This document shows, one piece after another, positions 40,361 to 52,479 of a stretch of 64,000 bases of DNA. The stretch lies in contig WPIO01000023.1 of the NCBI GenBank assembly GCA_009760855.2, positions 4,239,501 to 4,303,500 on the forward strand. Direction: 5' to 3'. The translations under genes and the position numbers were made by a program. Every line of letters begins with the position of its first letter. Position 1 is the stretch's first letter. The notes below the pieces were generated by a model. It did not search any database. It worked only from the letters and a program-made list of their open reading frames with translations, and was not told the DNA's origin. The stretch comes from Cristatella mucedo (Eukaryota; Bryozoa; Phylactolaemata; Cristatellidae).

Positions 40361-41444
40361 CTAGAGGCACAGGTGGGTGCAGGTGGCGCCATGGCAGGGG
40401 ATGGCCGCATGGACTCGTTTAGAAGTACGAAACGGAATAGGAGCCTGAGGCTGCATGGCGGAGTTTCAGCTTCGGGCTACCGCGTCGGAATACTTTGTGC
40501 AGAAATGCGTGACTTAGGCGATAAAGTCGCCGTCGCATGGCGGGATCTGGGCGCAGGAAGCAGATTAATTGGAGCTTTACGGCTACCAGCAGCTCACCGG
40601 TCAGCACGCATACCGCTGCTGCCGCATGAATTTGGAAACAGACGCACTGATTGTACAAAGATTGTTTAGCTTGCACCTGAAAATATTGAATGGCCAATCT
40701 TGTATGAACTTGAATACATACCGGCTCAGCTAGTTGAATCGGGGTGAGCACTCAACGTTCATCGCTCGGTTTGAAAAGGTTACTCAAATACGATCGGACT
40801 GCACTTTTTGCAACAAGCGCCTAGAAGTCAAGAGAAGATTATAAGGAAGCTTTCGCGATAGCTCATTGTTCAAACTGAACGAAAAATTAGATGTAGATGT
40901 ATGATAATTTCGCTCGTTGCACGATACTTAATATTGACAGATTAGTGCACTGATCAAGCATCGTAATCCTAATCTCTATAGAATAATTAGCTATGAACAG
41001 ATGACTATAATAAACATCAGCTAGCTGTGCTGTCATTAAGCTTTAGTGAGCTACTAGCATGGGAGACACTGGATAAGTTAATCAACTTACTTCCGCGATG
41101 CAGCAGAACTGGCGAGATATCTCCTCAATAAGGAGGTATACAGTTTCTCGGTGGATAGGCTAAACAGTAGAGGCGAGTGAATTAAGCGCAGTGCGAGCCA
41201 ACACTTCCCCGTCTTGCCGATGCAGGAACTGTTTGCAGACAGTGTTCGCCAGACGGTTCTGGAAGAAGAGCGAAATGAGAGTCCAATTCAAGCGACGGCT
41301 GCTGGACGAGCGGCCGATCAGTCTGGCGAGGAGCCAGAGGCGGTCCGCGTCTGCGAGACGGATTCGCAGCTGCTGCCTAAGCCAGCGTGTAAGGGCGAAG
41401 AAAAGACAGCAGTAATCAGTGCGACGGCAAGGACACTTCTCACG
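40361..41444. other. Unassigned region
   Basis: 1.1 kb, AT-rich in the middle (40,850-41,100). No gene or repeat recognised. Confidence 0.5.
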
Positions 41445-41585
41445 AATGATCTAGCTGATTTAACGGCCTTCTTTGTATAGAGACAGAAGAGCCTTTACGG
41501 CTATCACCACCGCTTGAAGTGGCAATAAAGGATCGCCCACTGCAAGATTCGAACCCACGACTTCAGGACCGAGATCGTGATCAGC
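41445..41585 (-). repeat. SINE-B copy
   Basis: Minus-strand B-box GGGTTCGAATCTTGCAGTGGGC preceded by CTGAAGTCGT, GGTGGTGATAGCCGTAAAGG, CTCTTCTGTC and AAATCAGCTAGATC. Confidence 0.78.
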
Positions 41586-41591
41586 AGCCGC

Positions 41592-41610
41592 CTTACCTTA
41601 CCTTACCTTA
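41592..41610 (+). repeat. (CTTAC)n short tandem repeat
   Basis: Four CTTAC units between a SINE-B and a LINE fragment. Confidence 0.9.
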
Positions 41611-41614
41611 CGTG

Positions 41615-42270
41615 TGCGATCGCGGAACTTTTCATCTGCTACGAAGGAAGCATGTCGATTGGTTAGTGATAACCTGGACAGTGTCATCATGCCTAAGCAC
41701 ACAAAGGTCAATCCACAAAGACCCAGAAAAGCTGTCAGGAACAAGTGAGTTTTCAAGGTACTTTTCAAACGTTGAAAAATCAGGGGAAGTCGTGACGTCA
41801 GTTGGGAGTGAGTTCTAGGCTTTGGGAGCACACAAACAAACTAAAGGCGCGGTCTCCAAAGGATTTGAGGTTGGTGGTTCAAGACTAAAGCTAAACTACT
41901 CGAGTCACAGGAACAAGCTGCTTAGCCTGACTGGGAAATATTACAATAGCTTTGGTAGGAGCAAGAGAAGGGAGGGATCTACAAGTGAGTGACAAAGCTT
42001 CACAAGTCAATATGTTACTTGGCGAGCCCGGCTGAGTTGGCATGAAGTGGTGTAATATGGCAACTTCAAAGCCTTATTGCTGCAAGGCAGGAAGACCTGT
42101 GAGAAGTGAGCTGCAGAAATTGAGACGGGATGTCGTACATGCCAAATGCCAGTGAGCCATCACGGAAAGGACCGCTGGAGTTTTTAGTTTGTATAGGTCC
42201 CGTGTTTTAGATTTATCCTATCAGGAATGAGACGAGACATCACAGGCATTGTGAAAGATGAGCGCTACGC
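41615..42270 (-). mobile_element. TTA-tailed LINE, degenerate 3' portion
   Basis: Minus-strand reading gives LKSTLKTHLFLTAFLG, typical of the C-terminus of reverse transcriptase ORFs in the jockey/CR1/L2 group, but with frameshifts. Homologous in patches to 9,420-10,040. The extreme tail is missing here. Confidence 0.65.
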
Positions 42271-43405
42271 AATCCTGCCAGATCTCTCACACGGGACGAA
42301 TGCCCGGCTTCTCTTGCAGCAGTCGTCTGCTGCATCGGCTGATTCGTCTGCTGATTCATCAGCTCCCATGTATGCTTCATCTTCGGCTCCTGTTTCGGAC
42401 CCATCTGCAGTTCCACGATAGAAATTGATTTAGGATAGAAAATGATTCCAATAGAAAAAAGGTGTACTGATGGACTAACAGAAGCTCAAGGTCAACAATT
42501 TAACAACTTTAAAGGTTTACGTGTTCCCATTGTCGCAACGAAGACATCAGGGCTTCTTTCTTTGAAGCAACGAGACTAGTGTTTGATTACAAAGTTTTTA
42601 GTAAGTCTAATCTTAATAAATGGGATAAAGATAAATCCTATCTTTCTTTGCACGAATCCTGTTAATTCGGCTAGGGCTTGTTGACAACTGCGACTTCGAT
42701 GAGCGCTCCCAAGCGACCGCGATGATAAGAGACATTTGCCTGCAGGACCTCCGCTGTAACCGGATCGATTGGAGGACCTTGCACACTACCGACGAGGAAG
42801 AAGCTAGTGCGGGTCGCGGAGAGATTCTTCGGAGTATTCGGTGTGCATTTTTCCGCTTCTTTCTCTCCAGCTGCAGGATAACCAGCCGTAGGTACTAAAT
42901 GCGAACCTTCGTCTCACCCCAATGCACTGCCACGAACGAACGTCATAGCTCAATAAACTGCACGAATCGCAAAGGCAAACGTGCTAGCGCTAGCTGACTT
43001 CGCACCGGCTGCCGCCGACAATCGGAAACGCAATCGAGGCGAATGACGCACTTTCGTTGCGTTCGCCTCTTGTCTCCTTACAGCAGTGTCGCTTCCAATA
43101 AATGAGTCAGTCAGTCAACCCCTTCCGCCGCCTGCTGCAGTAACGGTAACTGCCTAACGTCATTAGTTTGTCGTTCTGGTCGCATCATCTCTGTCAAGTA
43201 GACCTTTCAGGCAGGGTCTTTCGGATCCAGCGTCGCAATCTAACTCACTCTTTGGCGTCACTGTTTTGGACCAATCAAGTAGAGGTCACTACGAGGTCAC
43301 GAGGTCAGAGCTTTCGTATTTAGATGTGTAGGCAGAGAAGCTTAGTGCTATGTATGCAGCTAATAATGCCTAGCACTCTTCAGGTGCTCCAATCCCATGC
43401 TAGTT
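42271..43405. other. Unassigned region
   Basis: 1.1 kb with no gene. A Ser-rich short frame (42,227-42,421, plus) has no family signature. Confidence 0.5.
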
Positions 43406-43407
43406 GG

Positions 43408-43565
43408 GCCGTGATAGCCCACGAGGTATGGTGCTCCCTCGTCATGACCGAGGTCGCGGGTTCGAATCCTGCGAGTGGGCGATTTCTAATTGCCAACTGC
43501 AAGCGGTGGTAATAGCCAATCAGGCTCTTCTGCCGTTCTACAAATGAGGCTGTTAAATCAGCTAA
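43408..43565 (+). repeat. SINE-B copy, best example
   Basis: GGGCCGTGATAGCCCACGAG (A-box side), GGTCGCGGGTTCGAATCCTGCG (canonical B-box), AAGCGGTGGTAATAGCC, GGCTCTTCTGCCG, AAATGAGGCTGTTAAATCAGCTAAG, then a T-rich end. Confidence 0.82.
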
Positions 43566-43810
43566 GATATTTTTTTTCTTGAAAACTCGGCAAAGATGGG
43601 GGAATTGATTAAGAGAGAACTTCCACCTGTGTTATAGAAGCACCTCTCGGCTACTAAAGATGGGGCAAGCAGGAGAGTCTGTAGCCCGACGTTGCTACGG
43701 ACGCTTAGGCAGAAAAGTCTGGTGAGCTCGAGGCTCAGAGATTCCATATTCCAGACTGCGAGGAGCTACATCCGACTATGAATGGACACATGTCTTGCCT
43801 TGAATGAATG

Positions 43811-43850
43811 CATCCGGTATAGCAGTACATCCGGTATAGCAGTACATCCG
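43811..43850. repeat. 17-bp tandem repeat, 2.3 copies
   Basis: CATCCGGTATAGCAGTA unit. Confidence 0.9.
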
Positions 43851-44149
43851 TTGACGTATGGACGAATGAATTCACGCGCGTACATCCAGAGTATACAGGT
43901 ATATACAGAAAAAGAGCTTTTAGCCTGTTACGACAGGCTTGCTTAAGGATATAAGCCGCGCCATAAAATTAGAATAGAAATCATGAGAAGAATAATTATA
44001 GCGATAAGAAGAGACCTGCCTTAACCTACACAGGCACTGGATAATGCTGGTCATAAACTTTCACGGGCCGCCTTTCGTTGGTTTTAGCTCACGTTTAAAG
44101 TGATTCCACTTCACAAGCCAGATCGTGTGTTCGAGTCCGGCAGCAGCAG

Positions 44150-44303
44150 GCTGGTGTTGCCAAGTGTTTAAGGTGCTCGCGCCCGACCAAGGCCTAGGTG
44201 AATGTATTTAATGACCGAGTTGTGGGCTCGAGCCCTGTGGCATATGCGAAGTGCCTGAATGGAGATTAAGTTCACGTAGGGCGTTACACAAACGAATTAA
44301 GAG
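44150..44303 (+). repeat. SINE-A copy, long subtype
   Basis: GTTGCCAAGTGTTTAAGGTG, GTGAATGTATTTAATGACCG insert as in the 0.65-kb copy, GGGCTCGAGCCC, GAATGGAGATTAAGTTC, CAAACGAATTAAG. Confidence 0.8.
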
Positions 44304-44386
44304 TGCCCAAAGCAATTGGAGAAATAATCGCTAAAGCTCTTCCGCCGCTATATAGATTAAGCTGCCGAATCAGCTAAGCTGCACCC
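44304..44386 (+). repeat. SINE-B 3' fragment
   Basis: AAGCTCTTCCGCCGCTATATAGATTAAGCTGCCGAATCAGCTAAGC, directly abutting the SINE-A copy. Confidence 0.6.
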
Positions 44387-44701
44387 TTGAGCCTTTTACT
44401 CTTTTAAAAAGACGTAACCTCTCTGTCCACTGCAGCAGGGTCGCGGCCGGGCAGTTCGAGGGCACTCGCCGCACTTCAAATTCGCGTTCTAGCGAATGCT
44501 AGCGAACGCCGAACAGGAAGCAGCTGCTCGTATGCTTCCACTGGGCTTCACGCTGCACCAGGTGACTGAGCTCGGCCGACGCTGACCGTAGGTAGCCCTG
44601 CACTATGCGCGTCCGCTCTGCAAGATTGATGCCTCTCAGCTCATGGCTTCGCACTCGTCGTTCGTAGCGGCCGCTTTGCTCTCGGCGCCGCAGACTGGCA
44701 C

Positions 44702-44810
44702 GAGGAGGAGGAGGAGGAGGAGGAGGAGGAGGAGGAGGAGGAGGAGGAGGAGGAGGAGGAGGAGGAGGAGGAGGAGGAGGAGGAGGAGGAGGAGGAGGAA
44801 GAAGAGGAGG
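44702..44810 (+). repeat. (GAG)n microsatellite, about 105 bp
   Basis: Nearly pure GGA/GAG repeat ending in AAGAAGAGGAGG. Confidence 0.98.
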
Positions 44811-46720
44811 ATGATGGCTCTCCGAGCTTCGCTCCTTGGCGGATAGCGCCGCCACAACAGGCCGAAGGCCGACCGATTCTACAGAGCTGCTCAATGGAGC
44901 CCCGCATTCGAGCGTCCATCGGTGCCGCGTGTCTTTATCGGGGCTTTATATCGACCCAGGTATGGAAGCGATGCTTGCTATGCATGGCAGGCGGCTTTCG
45001 TTTGGGACTGCTGCCATCGCTTTTCGATCGCTGAGAGCCATCGCTACGCGGTAACTGATAGTGAAAGTCGACGTAACTAAATGGGTGCGTCGCCATCTTT
45101 CATCGGGGGCGACTATCGGTACCACGAAAAGATGACACCCACGCTGGCTGGGTGGCAGAACGGGATCCCTCTTCTCGTGACCCGTGCGTCACGCTGTCGG
45201 TAGCGATGCTCGTTGATTCGCACAGCTTGGCTCTGCCGTCTGTCGTTGTCCCTCGGAATTGGTGAGGTGTGTGAGCCTCGGCGGGAGGCGTCGGCTGCTG
45301 CTGCAGGATCTCAGCGAAGATTCGAGCTCTGCGACAACGGACAGCTACCTCGCAGTTACCAGGCAGTGCAAATCAATAGCGATCGTCGTGCTCAGTACTA
45401 GGACTCCTATTTTTTTTGAACGACAGCCATTTTGATCTGTGCACTACCGAATGTTGCTAAAATGAAAGAAGAGGGAATAAGGAGGAGAGATGGTGGTAAA
45501 GATGAGGAGGGGAAAATCCGGGGAGGGGAGCGAAATGGAGGGAGTGACGGAGGGAGCAAGCGAGAGAGGGGCAGGAAGCGAGCGACTAACTGGGAGGGGA
45601 GGAGAGATGAGGGAGAGAGAGGGGAGAGAGAGAGAGAGAGAGAGCGAAAGGCAGACATCGATGTGCACGTTCGTACGTACGAAAGTTGGTCGGAGGACGC
45701 ACTGTCAGGCATTCACGAGTTCAGCCAGCTTTGCTCGCTCTCCCACCGACCTTCGCAGCAAGAAGCCTCGGGGCAGCATCAGCGCTACAGGGAGGCTAGA
45801 AGGAAAGCGATGCTGTCCAAGTATGCGTACGTTAAACATCGTCCTTAACAGAAACTGCAGCAGGCTCGTCTAGAGAACCTGCTGCTGCTGTTCCTGCTAC
45901 AAGCTCTGCCTCGTGCGTTCGCGTCAGCTGGCTGGGCAGTCGGGCAGTCGCGCACGTACGAAGCTAATGCCACGGTCTGGTGGCACTGGACTCGCTCGCA
46001 CGCACGCGAGGCGATCGCAGTCGTTCTGGTATACCGGTATCTGAGCATTAATTGACGCCCGCAGCTGCCCTAAATTCTACAGATCCACCTGGCATTCATC
46101 GGCAGTTCAGAGCCCGGTCGGATACCGAGGTGCGTGAGAGTGGGCAGAGTGAGACCGCCCGCCCGCCAGCGCACCGGCTCTGGGCCTATTACAGAGCTGC
46201 TCCTGGGCCGAGTTGCCCGCCGCTGCGCAGCCGGTGCCACCGAGCAACCTGCTACGAGGATGCAAGCACCTGCGCACACGCCGCGGCGTCAGGATCGAGC
46301 CCGCTCGAAAAGCTGCCTGGGATTAGAGGCGCCGGAGGCTGGCTAGCGCTGGAGGGGGGTCGGCGGGCTCGACGGCCGCCTCCTCGGCCGAGCTGCCCTC
46401 TGGTTGGTACCACTTCCGCCGAGTGCCCCCGAAGGTTTGGCTATCCGCACCACGTGAGAGTGTCTGGCGAGCGCGGCGGCTGCGGCGGCTGCGGCAGCGA
46501 CCTTTTAACTTCGAAGGATCGCGATCGAGTGCAGCGGCGGCGGCAGTTCGAGGTCGCGGAGAGGCTACGTCGCCAGTGGCGGCTCTCTGGCTCCCGGCTG
46601 CTCCCGGTCTCTTCGCGAACGTTGACTGGCCGCTGCTGGGCAGCCAGCCCCCATCCCGCCGCCGTCGCTACTTAGATTCGTCGACCGCTGAATTTGCGGT
46701 TGCAGGTGCTAGATTCTGAG
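44811..46720. other. Unassigned GC-rich region
   Basis: 1.9 kb with a short GA repeat at 45,618-45,645. Overlapping low-complexity open frames on both strands; no recognisable domain. Confidence 0.5.
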
Positions 46721-46734
46721 GTAAAAAAAAAGGG

Positions 46735-46875
46735 TACTGGTTGGGCGATTCAACGATTTGCACAGCGTCAGAGTAGTAACGGCCATCGTCCCGCTCGCAG
46801 CGGGCCAAACAGGATCGCAGATCGCCCGCTGTAAGGCTCGAACCCGAGACCTCGGTCGCGAAGTGCGAGCACCTG
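46735..46875 (-). repeat. SINE-B copy, diverged
   Basis: Minus strand has GGTCTCGGGTTCGAGCCTTACAGCGGGCGAT and a diverged body with the CGTTGAATCGCCCAACCAG end. Confidence 0.55.
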
Positions 46876-47045
46876 ATCCATCGGCAGAGACCCGGGGGTA
46901 GATGGTTTTTGTACAACTCTTGCTTGTGAGCGGCAGCCCCAAGACATGATACCGAGCCTGGGCTTGAGCAGTAAAGAAGATGACTTAGCGGCGACCTTTT
47001 GCCAAAGCACGTGGATCACGTGAGCACCCACCCAGGTTGGGTCAA

Positions 47046-47165
47046 TTAGGCACCTTGCATCTTGTTCTGTAACTCAACAAAGCCACAAATACTAAGTGAG
47101 TGTTACGCAGGAGAGTTTTGTATAGCGCACTCACAGCCTAACCGGATTTCGGTACGCATTCGGTA
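47046..47165 (-). mobile_element. ATTAC-tailed LINE 3' UTR fragment (third of a head-to-tail set)
   Basis: Minus-strand 3' UTR piece (GTAACTCAACAAAGCCACAA, GAGTGTTACGCAGGAGAGTT in plus orientation). It begins exactly where the (ATTAC)n tail of the next element ends. Confidence 0.85.
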
Positions 47166-48405
47166 ATGTAATGTAATGTATCTCCGTCAGTAACTCCACA
47201 AAGTCATAAAGACCATGTGGGTGTTACGCAGGAGAGTTTTGTATAGCCCACTCACAGCCTAAGCGGCTTTCGGTACGCATTCGGTAGCCAACAGACTTCG
47301 TCTCACGCAACTAAGAGAAAGTGGGAAGCATAGCAGAGTTAGGAGAGCAGTTGAGGTAGTGAGTAGCATAGAAGTAGCAGTTCAGGACCGCTGAAAAAGA
47401 TGCGCCATAGTCGGCAGTTGGAGAGTAGATGTCGTTGCGTAAGAATTGTGGAAGCGAATTCCACAGTCTAGGACCTGCAGAGCTAAAGCTTCTGTCGCCA
47501 ACTGTCTTTAAGCGGAGGAATGGGACAGCTAATTTATTGTCCACACAGGACCCGAGGGCGCGAACAGGCTGAAACTGATTCAGCAGTTCAGCTAGGTACG
47601 AAGGAGCCAAGCCGTGGCGGGCCTTGTGGGTCAGCGAAAGAACTTTGCTCTGTATCCTTTGCTCAACCGGCAACCATCCTAGCTCTTTCAGCAGAGGTGA
47701 CACGCGCTCAAACCGCTGGGACTTGAATACCAGCCTTGCAGCCATATTCATAGTCCGCTGTAGAGGCCTAATAGCTTTCTTTGGCAGCCCAGCCAGAAGG
47801 GAATTACAATAATCAAGCCGAGACAGAACTAAAGAGCTAGTTAAATTTTTTACAAGCCACTGTGGGAGACAGCTTCTAATCTTGGATAGGGATCGGATGT
47901 GATGGCTAGCTGTAGAGGCAGTCTTCTGAAGGAAGCTTTCGAAATTGAGGCAGCTGTCGAACACGACACCTAGATTACGAGCACGTGGTGAAGGTCGCAT
48001 AATAGCACCACCTATTAGAACAGCAAAGCCTTTTAATCCAGCCACACGCTTAGGGTGTCCTATGAGCAGCAGTTCGGTTTTATCGTCATTTAATTTCAGG
48101 AAGTTTTCCGACATCCAGGATCGAATATCGGCAAGGCAAGCATTCAGTTTCTCAGTTGCTGCAGCAGATTCCGACGGTTTAAATGACAAATACAACTGAG
48201 TATCGTCAGCATAGAAGTGATATCCTATTCCATGGGCCTTAATCACTTTTCCCAGAGGTTGTGTATAAATGAAGAACAGCAAGGGACCGAGTACAGACCC
48301 TTGAGGGACTCCACAGGTGACCCTTCTCATGTCTGAGACCTGACCCCCACACGACACGGAGTGAACACGATCAGACAAGTATGATTTAAACCACGCCAGT
48401 GCTTC
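47166..48405 (-). mobile_element. ATTAC-tailed LINE: reverse transcriptase C-terminal half and 3' UTR
   Basis: 5'-truncated non-LTR retrotransposon of the jockey/CR1/L2/Rex type. A continuous frame of about 360 codons (stop at 47,311) starts [14 protein letters not shown] and contains RT motifs [15 protein letters not shown] and [12 protein letters not shown] (catalytic YADD), [43 protein letters not shown] and [10 protein letters not shown]. No N-terminal RT, endonuclease or ORF1 is present. The 3' UTR ends in three ATTAC units. An undamaged frame suggests fairly recent insertion. Confidence 0.92.
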
Positions 48406-48720
48406 GGTAGCCAACAGGCTTCATCGCACACAACAAAGAGAGAGTGGGATGCGTAGCAGAGTCAGGAGAGCAGTTGATATAGTGAGTGGCATGGAAGTCC
48501 ACAGTCGAGGACCTGCAGAGCTAAAGCTTGTGTGGCCAACGGTCTCTAAGAGGAATGGAACAGCTAATTTTTTGTTCGTGCTGGACCTTAGGGCACGAGG
48601 AGGCAGAAACTGGTGCAGCAGTTTAGCTAGGTACGGAGGAGCTAAGCCGTAGCCTTGGCCTTGTCCGATTGTCGCCTTTGTACATGCAGAGTCCGTATCG
48701 AGTTTGAGCCTCAAGAGCCA
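48406..48720 (-). mobile_element. ATTAC-tailed LINE: second RT C-terminal fragment
   Basis: Minus strand GLAPPYLAKLLHQF, STNKKLAVPFLLETVG and [14 protein letters not shown] repeat the C-terminus of the neighbouring element. Its UTR start (GGCTACCGAA in minus sense) fuses directly to the neighbour's RT ORF, producing an artificial N-terminus there. Confidence 0.85.
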
Positions 48721-49379
48721 CGGACACATTGGACACACGGACACATTGTCGCATTGGATTCTAATTGGTCCACCAATAAATCTCTACTCAACTGCGAGTA
48801 ACTTTGATGTCACAGATGGTTTATACATTGCAGCTGCTCTCTCGCAAGAGGTGGGAGACAAAAACGAAGTAAATCACAGTGACAGCTCAGCCATATTTTC
48901 AATTTACTCGTCTGCAATATCGGCAAATTATCCAAACCCCAGCGTGTGTCTACTGAAGCGTAGGCCGGCCGCGATCGGCCCAGGACTTTCTTGCCAGCAG
49001 AGTTTATTCGTGATTTGTGCATTAGCAGAATTAGTGTTTCACAATCCCGAGGTCTTTATATTTTTTCCTTACTAAATAAAGGCAGAGTAATTGAAAACTT
49101 ATATGAGAGCTTCTGTACGGGTCAGCTGGTCCACTGGTCATTCAAGTTAGCCGGTGCACTGCATATTTAAGGGATGCGAATTTGTAGCTATTTTCTATTG
49201 AATCGACTCCATTAATTTTTTGTATATCTGACTGCAATTACCATACGGGCAGTGCATTATACGCAGTTTATGCAAGCTCCTGGGTTGGTATGTGGAAATG
49301 GACCTGGAAAGTGCTTTCTTCTCAGAGTGTTCAGGTCGTGGGCTAAAGTGCTGCAACAGGCAATCCTTAATCCTTATTG
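48721..49379. other. Unassigned region
   Basis: 0.66 kb, AT-rich; no gene or repeat recognised. Confidence 0.5.
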
Positions 49380-49640
49380 AGGTAATAATAATAATAATAA
49401 TGCATTTATATAGCGCTCTCAGGGAATTAAATCTCTCTCTAAGCACTTAACAGATGCTGCAAAGAAAGGTTGACCAAAGGATTGGGGGCAGCATGTGCAA
49501 TGTCATAAAGCATAATATTGTTAGATGTGACATGCACAGGGTCAACGTGTAGATATGGTTAGTAGCAGTAGGCGTAGGGTCAGCACGCACAAGTATGCAA
49601 AGGGCGAATCACAAGGACCCACTAAATGCTGCACTGGACA
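49380..49640 (-). mobile_element. TTA-tailed LINE 3' end
   Basis: Begins with (AAT)n (tail in minus sense), GCATTTATATAGCGCTCTCA, GGGAATTAAATCTCTCTCTA, then AGATATGGTTAGTAGCAGTA and AAGGACCCACTAAATGC shared with the 9.5- and 41.7-kb copies. Confidence 0.75.
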
Positions 49641-50417
49641 GGTGTGCTGTAAGGCTCCTCTGCTGGTTGATAAGTGAGGCCATGCAATAATCTTACCTTT
49701 AGGTTTTCTGTTTGGAGCGTGTGATAGTTTCGCCAAGCGCCTCCAGCACATTCTGATGCCTCACGAACTGTATGCCCCGCGCGTTCTCGCGCTTTTCGTG
49801 CACGCCCTGTTAGCAGCCCTTTCTGGTAATGAGAAGCTTGAAGCGAACTTGACAGGCAGCAGCAAAATGTTACTGGAAAGAAACACTGCGACCAACGCCT
49901 AGTGCAGGGTATTGCTGAAGCAAAGCCACTGCGGTGGATTACGCAGCCGCCGCATTGACATACACGCTTGTTTAAAGGTAAATTTACGCTCCTTCATCAG
50001 CCGGCAACAAGGAGCGGCTGCAGCTGCTGCGCCAGACTCAAGCGCGCGGTCACGTGGTCACGCGAAGTTCGAGAGCACCTTACCCCTAGGCTAACACCTG
50101 GCGGGGGCGGGGCGGCGGCTCGTCACCCATCCTGCTATAAACACGAGTTGAGCTGCTAATTTACTGCCGCGGAGTGGCCGTAGGTAACGAGGTGGCGTCT
50201 TTTACTTCTGCAGCTGCTCAGGCTCCACAGTAGAGGAACGAATAGCGCTGAGGAGCGTGCTTCGAGATAAGGGAGTTGAGGTTTCATAAACATTCCGTCT
50301 CACCAATGGTATTTCAGTTGTTAAAATCGTCCGAAACCCTTTTGCTGGCTTTCTATAGGTTGCTGAACCATTACGTCTCCAAGGAATGTAGCCCAACGCC
50401 TGAAATATCCGAACCGG

Positions 50418-50565
50418 TTCATAATAATAATGCATTTGTATAGCGATGTCAGAGAACTGATTCTCTTTCTAGGCACTTTACAGAAGCTGTGTAGAAAGCA
50501 TTACCAAATGATCGGAGGTAACATCCTCAAGCAGCAGGCATAGTGTCAGCAGGTTCATGCATACG
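50418..50565 (-). mobile_element. TTA-tailed LINE 3' end
   Basis: ATAATAATGCATTTGTATAG, AGAGAACTGATTCTCTTTCT, AGGCACTTTACAGAAGCTGT, then ATAGTGTCAGCAGGTTCATG. Confidence 0.75.
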
Positions 50566-52479
50566 AATGGGTTTGAGTCCGTCCGGTGGCGAGTAATTCT
50601 CTATTAATGTATTATAATAATTCCTAATAGTTATTATCTATTCTTAATAATTATTTTATAATATAATCATTCCTTATTAATGACATATTAATTAATATCT
50701 TACTTCGCGCTGCAGCTGTAGAGCGAAAGTTGCCGCGGCTCATTTCGGCAGCTACGTATCTGCGAGTGAGACTCTCAAATCAGTTAACCTAATTTTCTTG
50801 TATTAAACATAATTCTTTCTCATTAGGCTCACAGATAAATGACGGCACCGCCCTCGCGCGGCCAGCAGCTGGCGCTGTACAAGAGGCCAGGCGCCTGCTC
50901 TGCTGCACGAAGATTACTGCCCGGCACTGAATCGCCGCCCTGAAAAAGTGCCTCGGCGGCTCACGCGCGACTGTTGCATCACATCTCGGCGTCGATTGGG
51001 CTGCGAACGGCTCTGCTCCAACTTGCATCATGCCGGATCCGAATCGAAGGTTCGAAGGTTCAAAGGTTAGAAGCCGCGACTCGATCCGCTCAGCCAGCGG
51101 GCTACCGATGCTCAGCAGGGGCTCCGTCCGCTCGGCCATGGTGGGCTCTTATGCGCAAATTCTTCGTAAACCCGTAGCTTTACTTCGAACAATATGGCGG
51201 CGGCTCTGGCTTGAGCTCCGCGAGAGGAAATTGCAGTGCTAGAAAGGAAATTGCTGCCGAGGCTGTGAGGGCTGCACCCGAGCTAGTGGGTTCATGCGGC
51301 AGCTCAGTTCGAATCAGTCCGAATCAGCCCAGACAATTCACACGATCTCTACTGCTGAGCGCGGCGAGCTGCCCGCAATCGGCTTAGCGCTGCGTCGTAG
51401 AGAGATCGGTGCGAAGATCCAGGCGGCGCCGCCTGGATGCTGCGTTCACCACAAAGCTGACGCCGGCTTTTGCTGTCGGCTATTGCTTGGCGCTCTGCTT
51501 CAGCGCGGCGCGTCGTGCAGACAGCGATCGTTCAGGACGTCGCCGGTCTGACAAGTCCTCTGGCCGCCTGGACGATTTGAGGAGTACTGCAGGTAATCGG
51601 GCCTGAAACTTGGCTCCTTGGGCCTCCGGTCCTGCAGCTGACGACGGGACGACGACGAGCGGCAGCTGCGGCAGTCTTCCGCTTCCGGCCTCGGTCGAGG
51701 TCTGGCAAGATGTTTGCCGCACTCCTTTTCGTCTTTCCTTTCTTGGGAAGACATTGTGGAAAGCCTGGGCGCTTCGCTCCAAAGTTGCGCGTGCTCGAGC
51801 TGCTTCGCGGCAGCGGCTCGAGGTCGAGGCTTGGGGTCGAGGGTCGAGGTCGAGGCTCAGTCGGCTCGAGGCCGAGGTCTCGCTTGCTTGCTGCTCTCCT
51901 TCGATGCAACTAGTTCTCGCAGAGGAGCAACGTTGCGTAAAATCGAACTCAAAAAGTATTTGGACGATCTATATTTTCACGACAATTTGGTTTTCCTCAA
52001 CCCCCAACTGAACTGGTTACAGAGCCAGAATATAGGTTCCGTAAGCTAATCGTTGGATGTCCAGGAATTGCCGCAATAGCGGAGCCAGTTATGGACGGTG
52101 TGCCCAAAATTAGCCAGTACTCTCTAAAATAATTACTCCGAGTGGCAGTTTTGATCAGAACAAGACCTATACGTAGACCCCTGTATCAGTTTATATAGGA
52201 ACCGTAAAGCCTACTCTCGCCTAGGTGGCTGCAGCCAACGGTCAAATTCAAGGGAAACGTATCCTGGTATGGGGGGGGGGGGGTTGTGCTTACGCAGAAA
52301 TGACATCGGAATCCTGCACTGCATGCGAGGCATCTAAGGTATCTATTTGGACTTCCTCTTCCGACCGTTGGAGTCCTATCGTGCTTCGATGAAACTTCGC
52401 GGTCTGGATAATATTTGCCAGCGAGGCAACCTTTCAAAACACAGCACAGCCAAACAGTCACGCACCTTTTAACGATCCT
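50566..52479. other. Unassigned region
   Basis: About 1.9 kb. AT-rich at 50,590-50,710; a 22-bp perfect palindrome (51,417-51,438). A repeated GGTCGAGG/GGCTCGAGG motif lies at 51,819-51,880. No gene recognised. Confidence 0.5.

Noticed and set aside
43430-43480. tRNA gene candidate with GGTTCGAATCC
   Set aside because: Part of the repeated SINE-B family, not a free tRNA gene.
46052-46675. 207-codon plus-strand open frame
   Set aside because: GC-rich Arg/Pro/Ala composition, no family signature, competing frames on the opposite strand.
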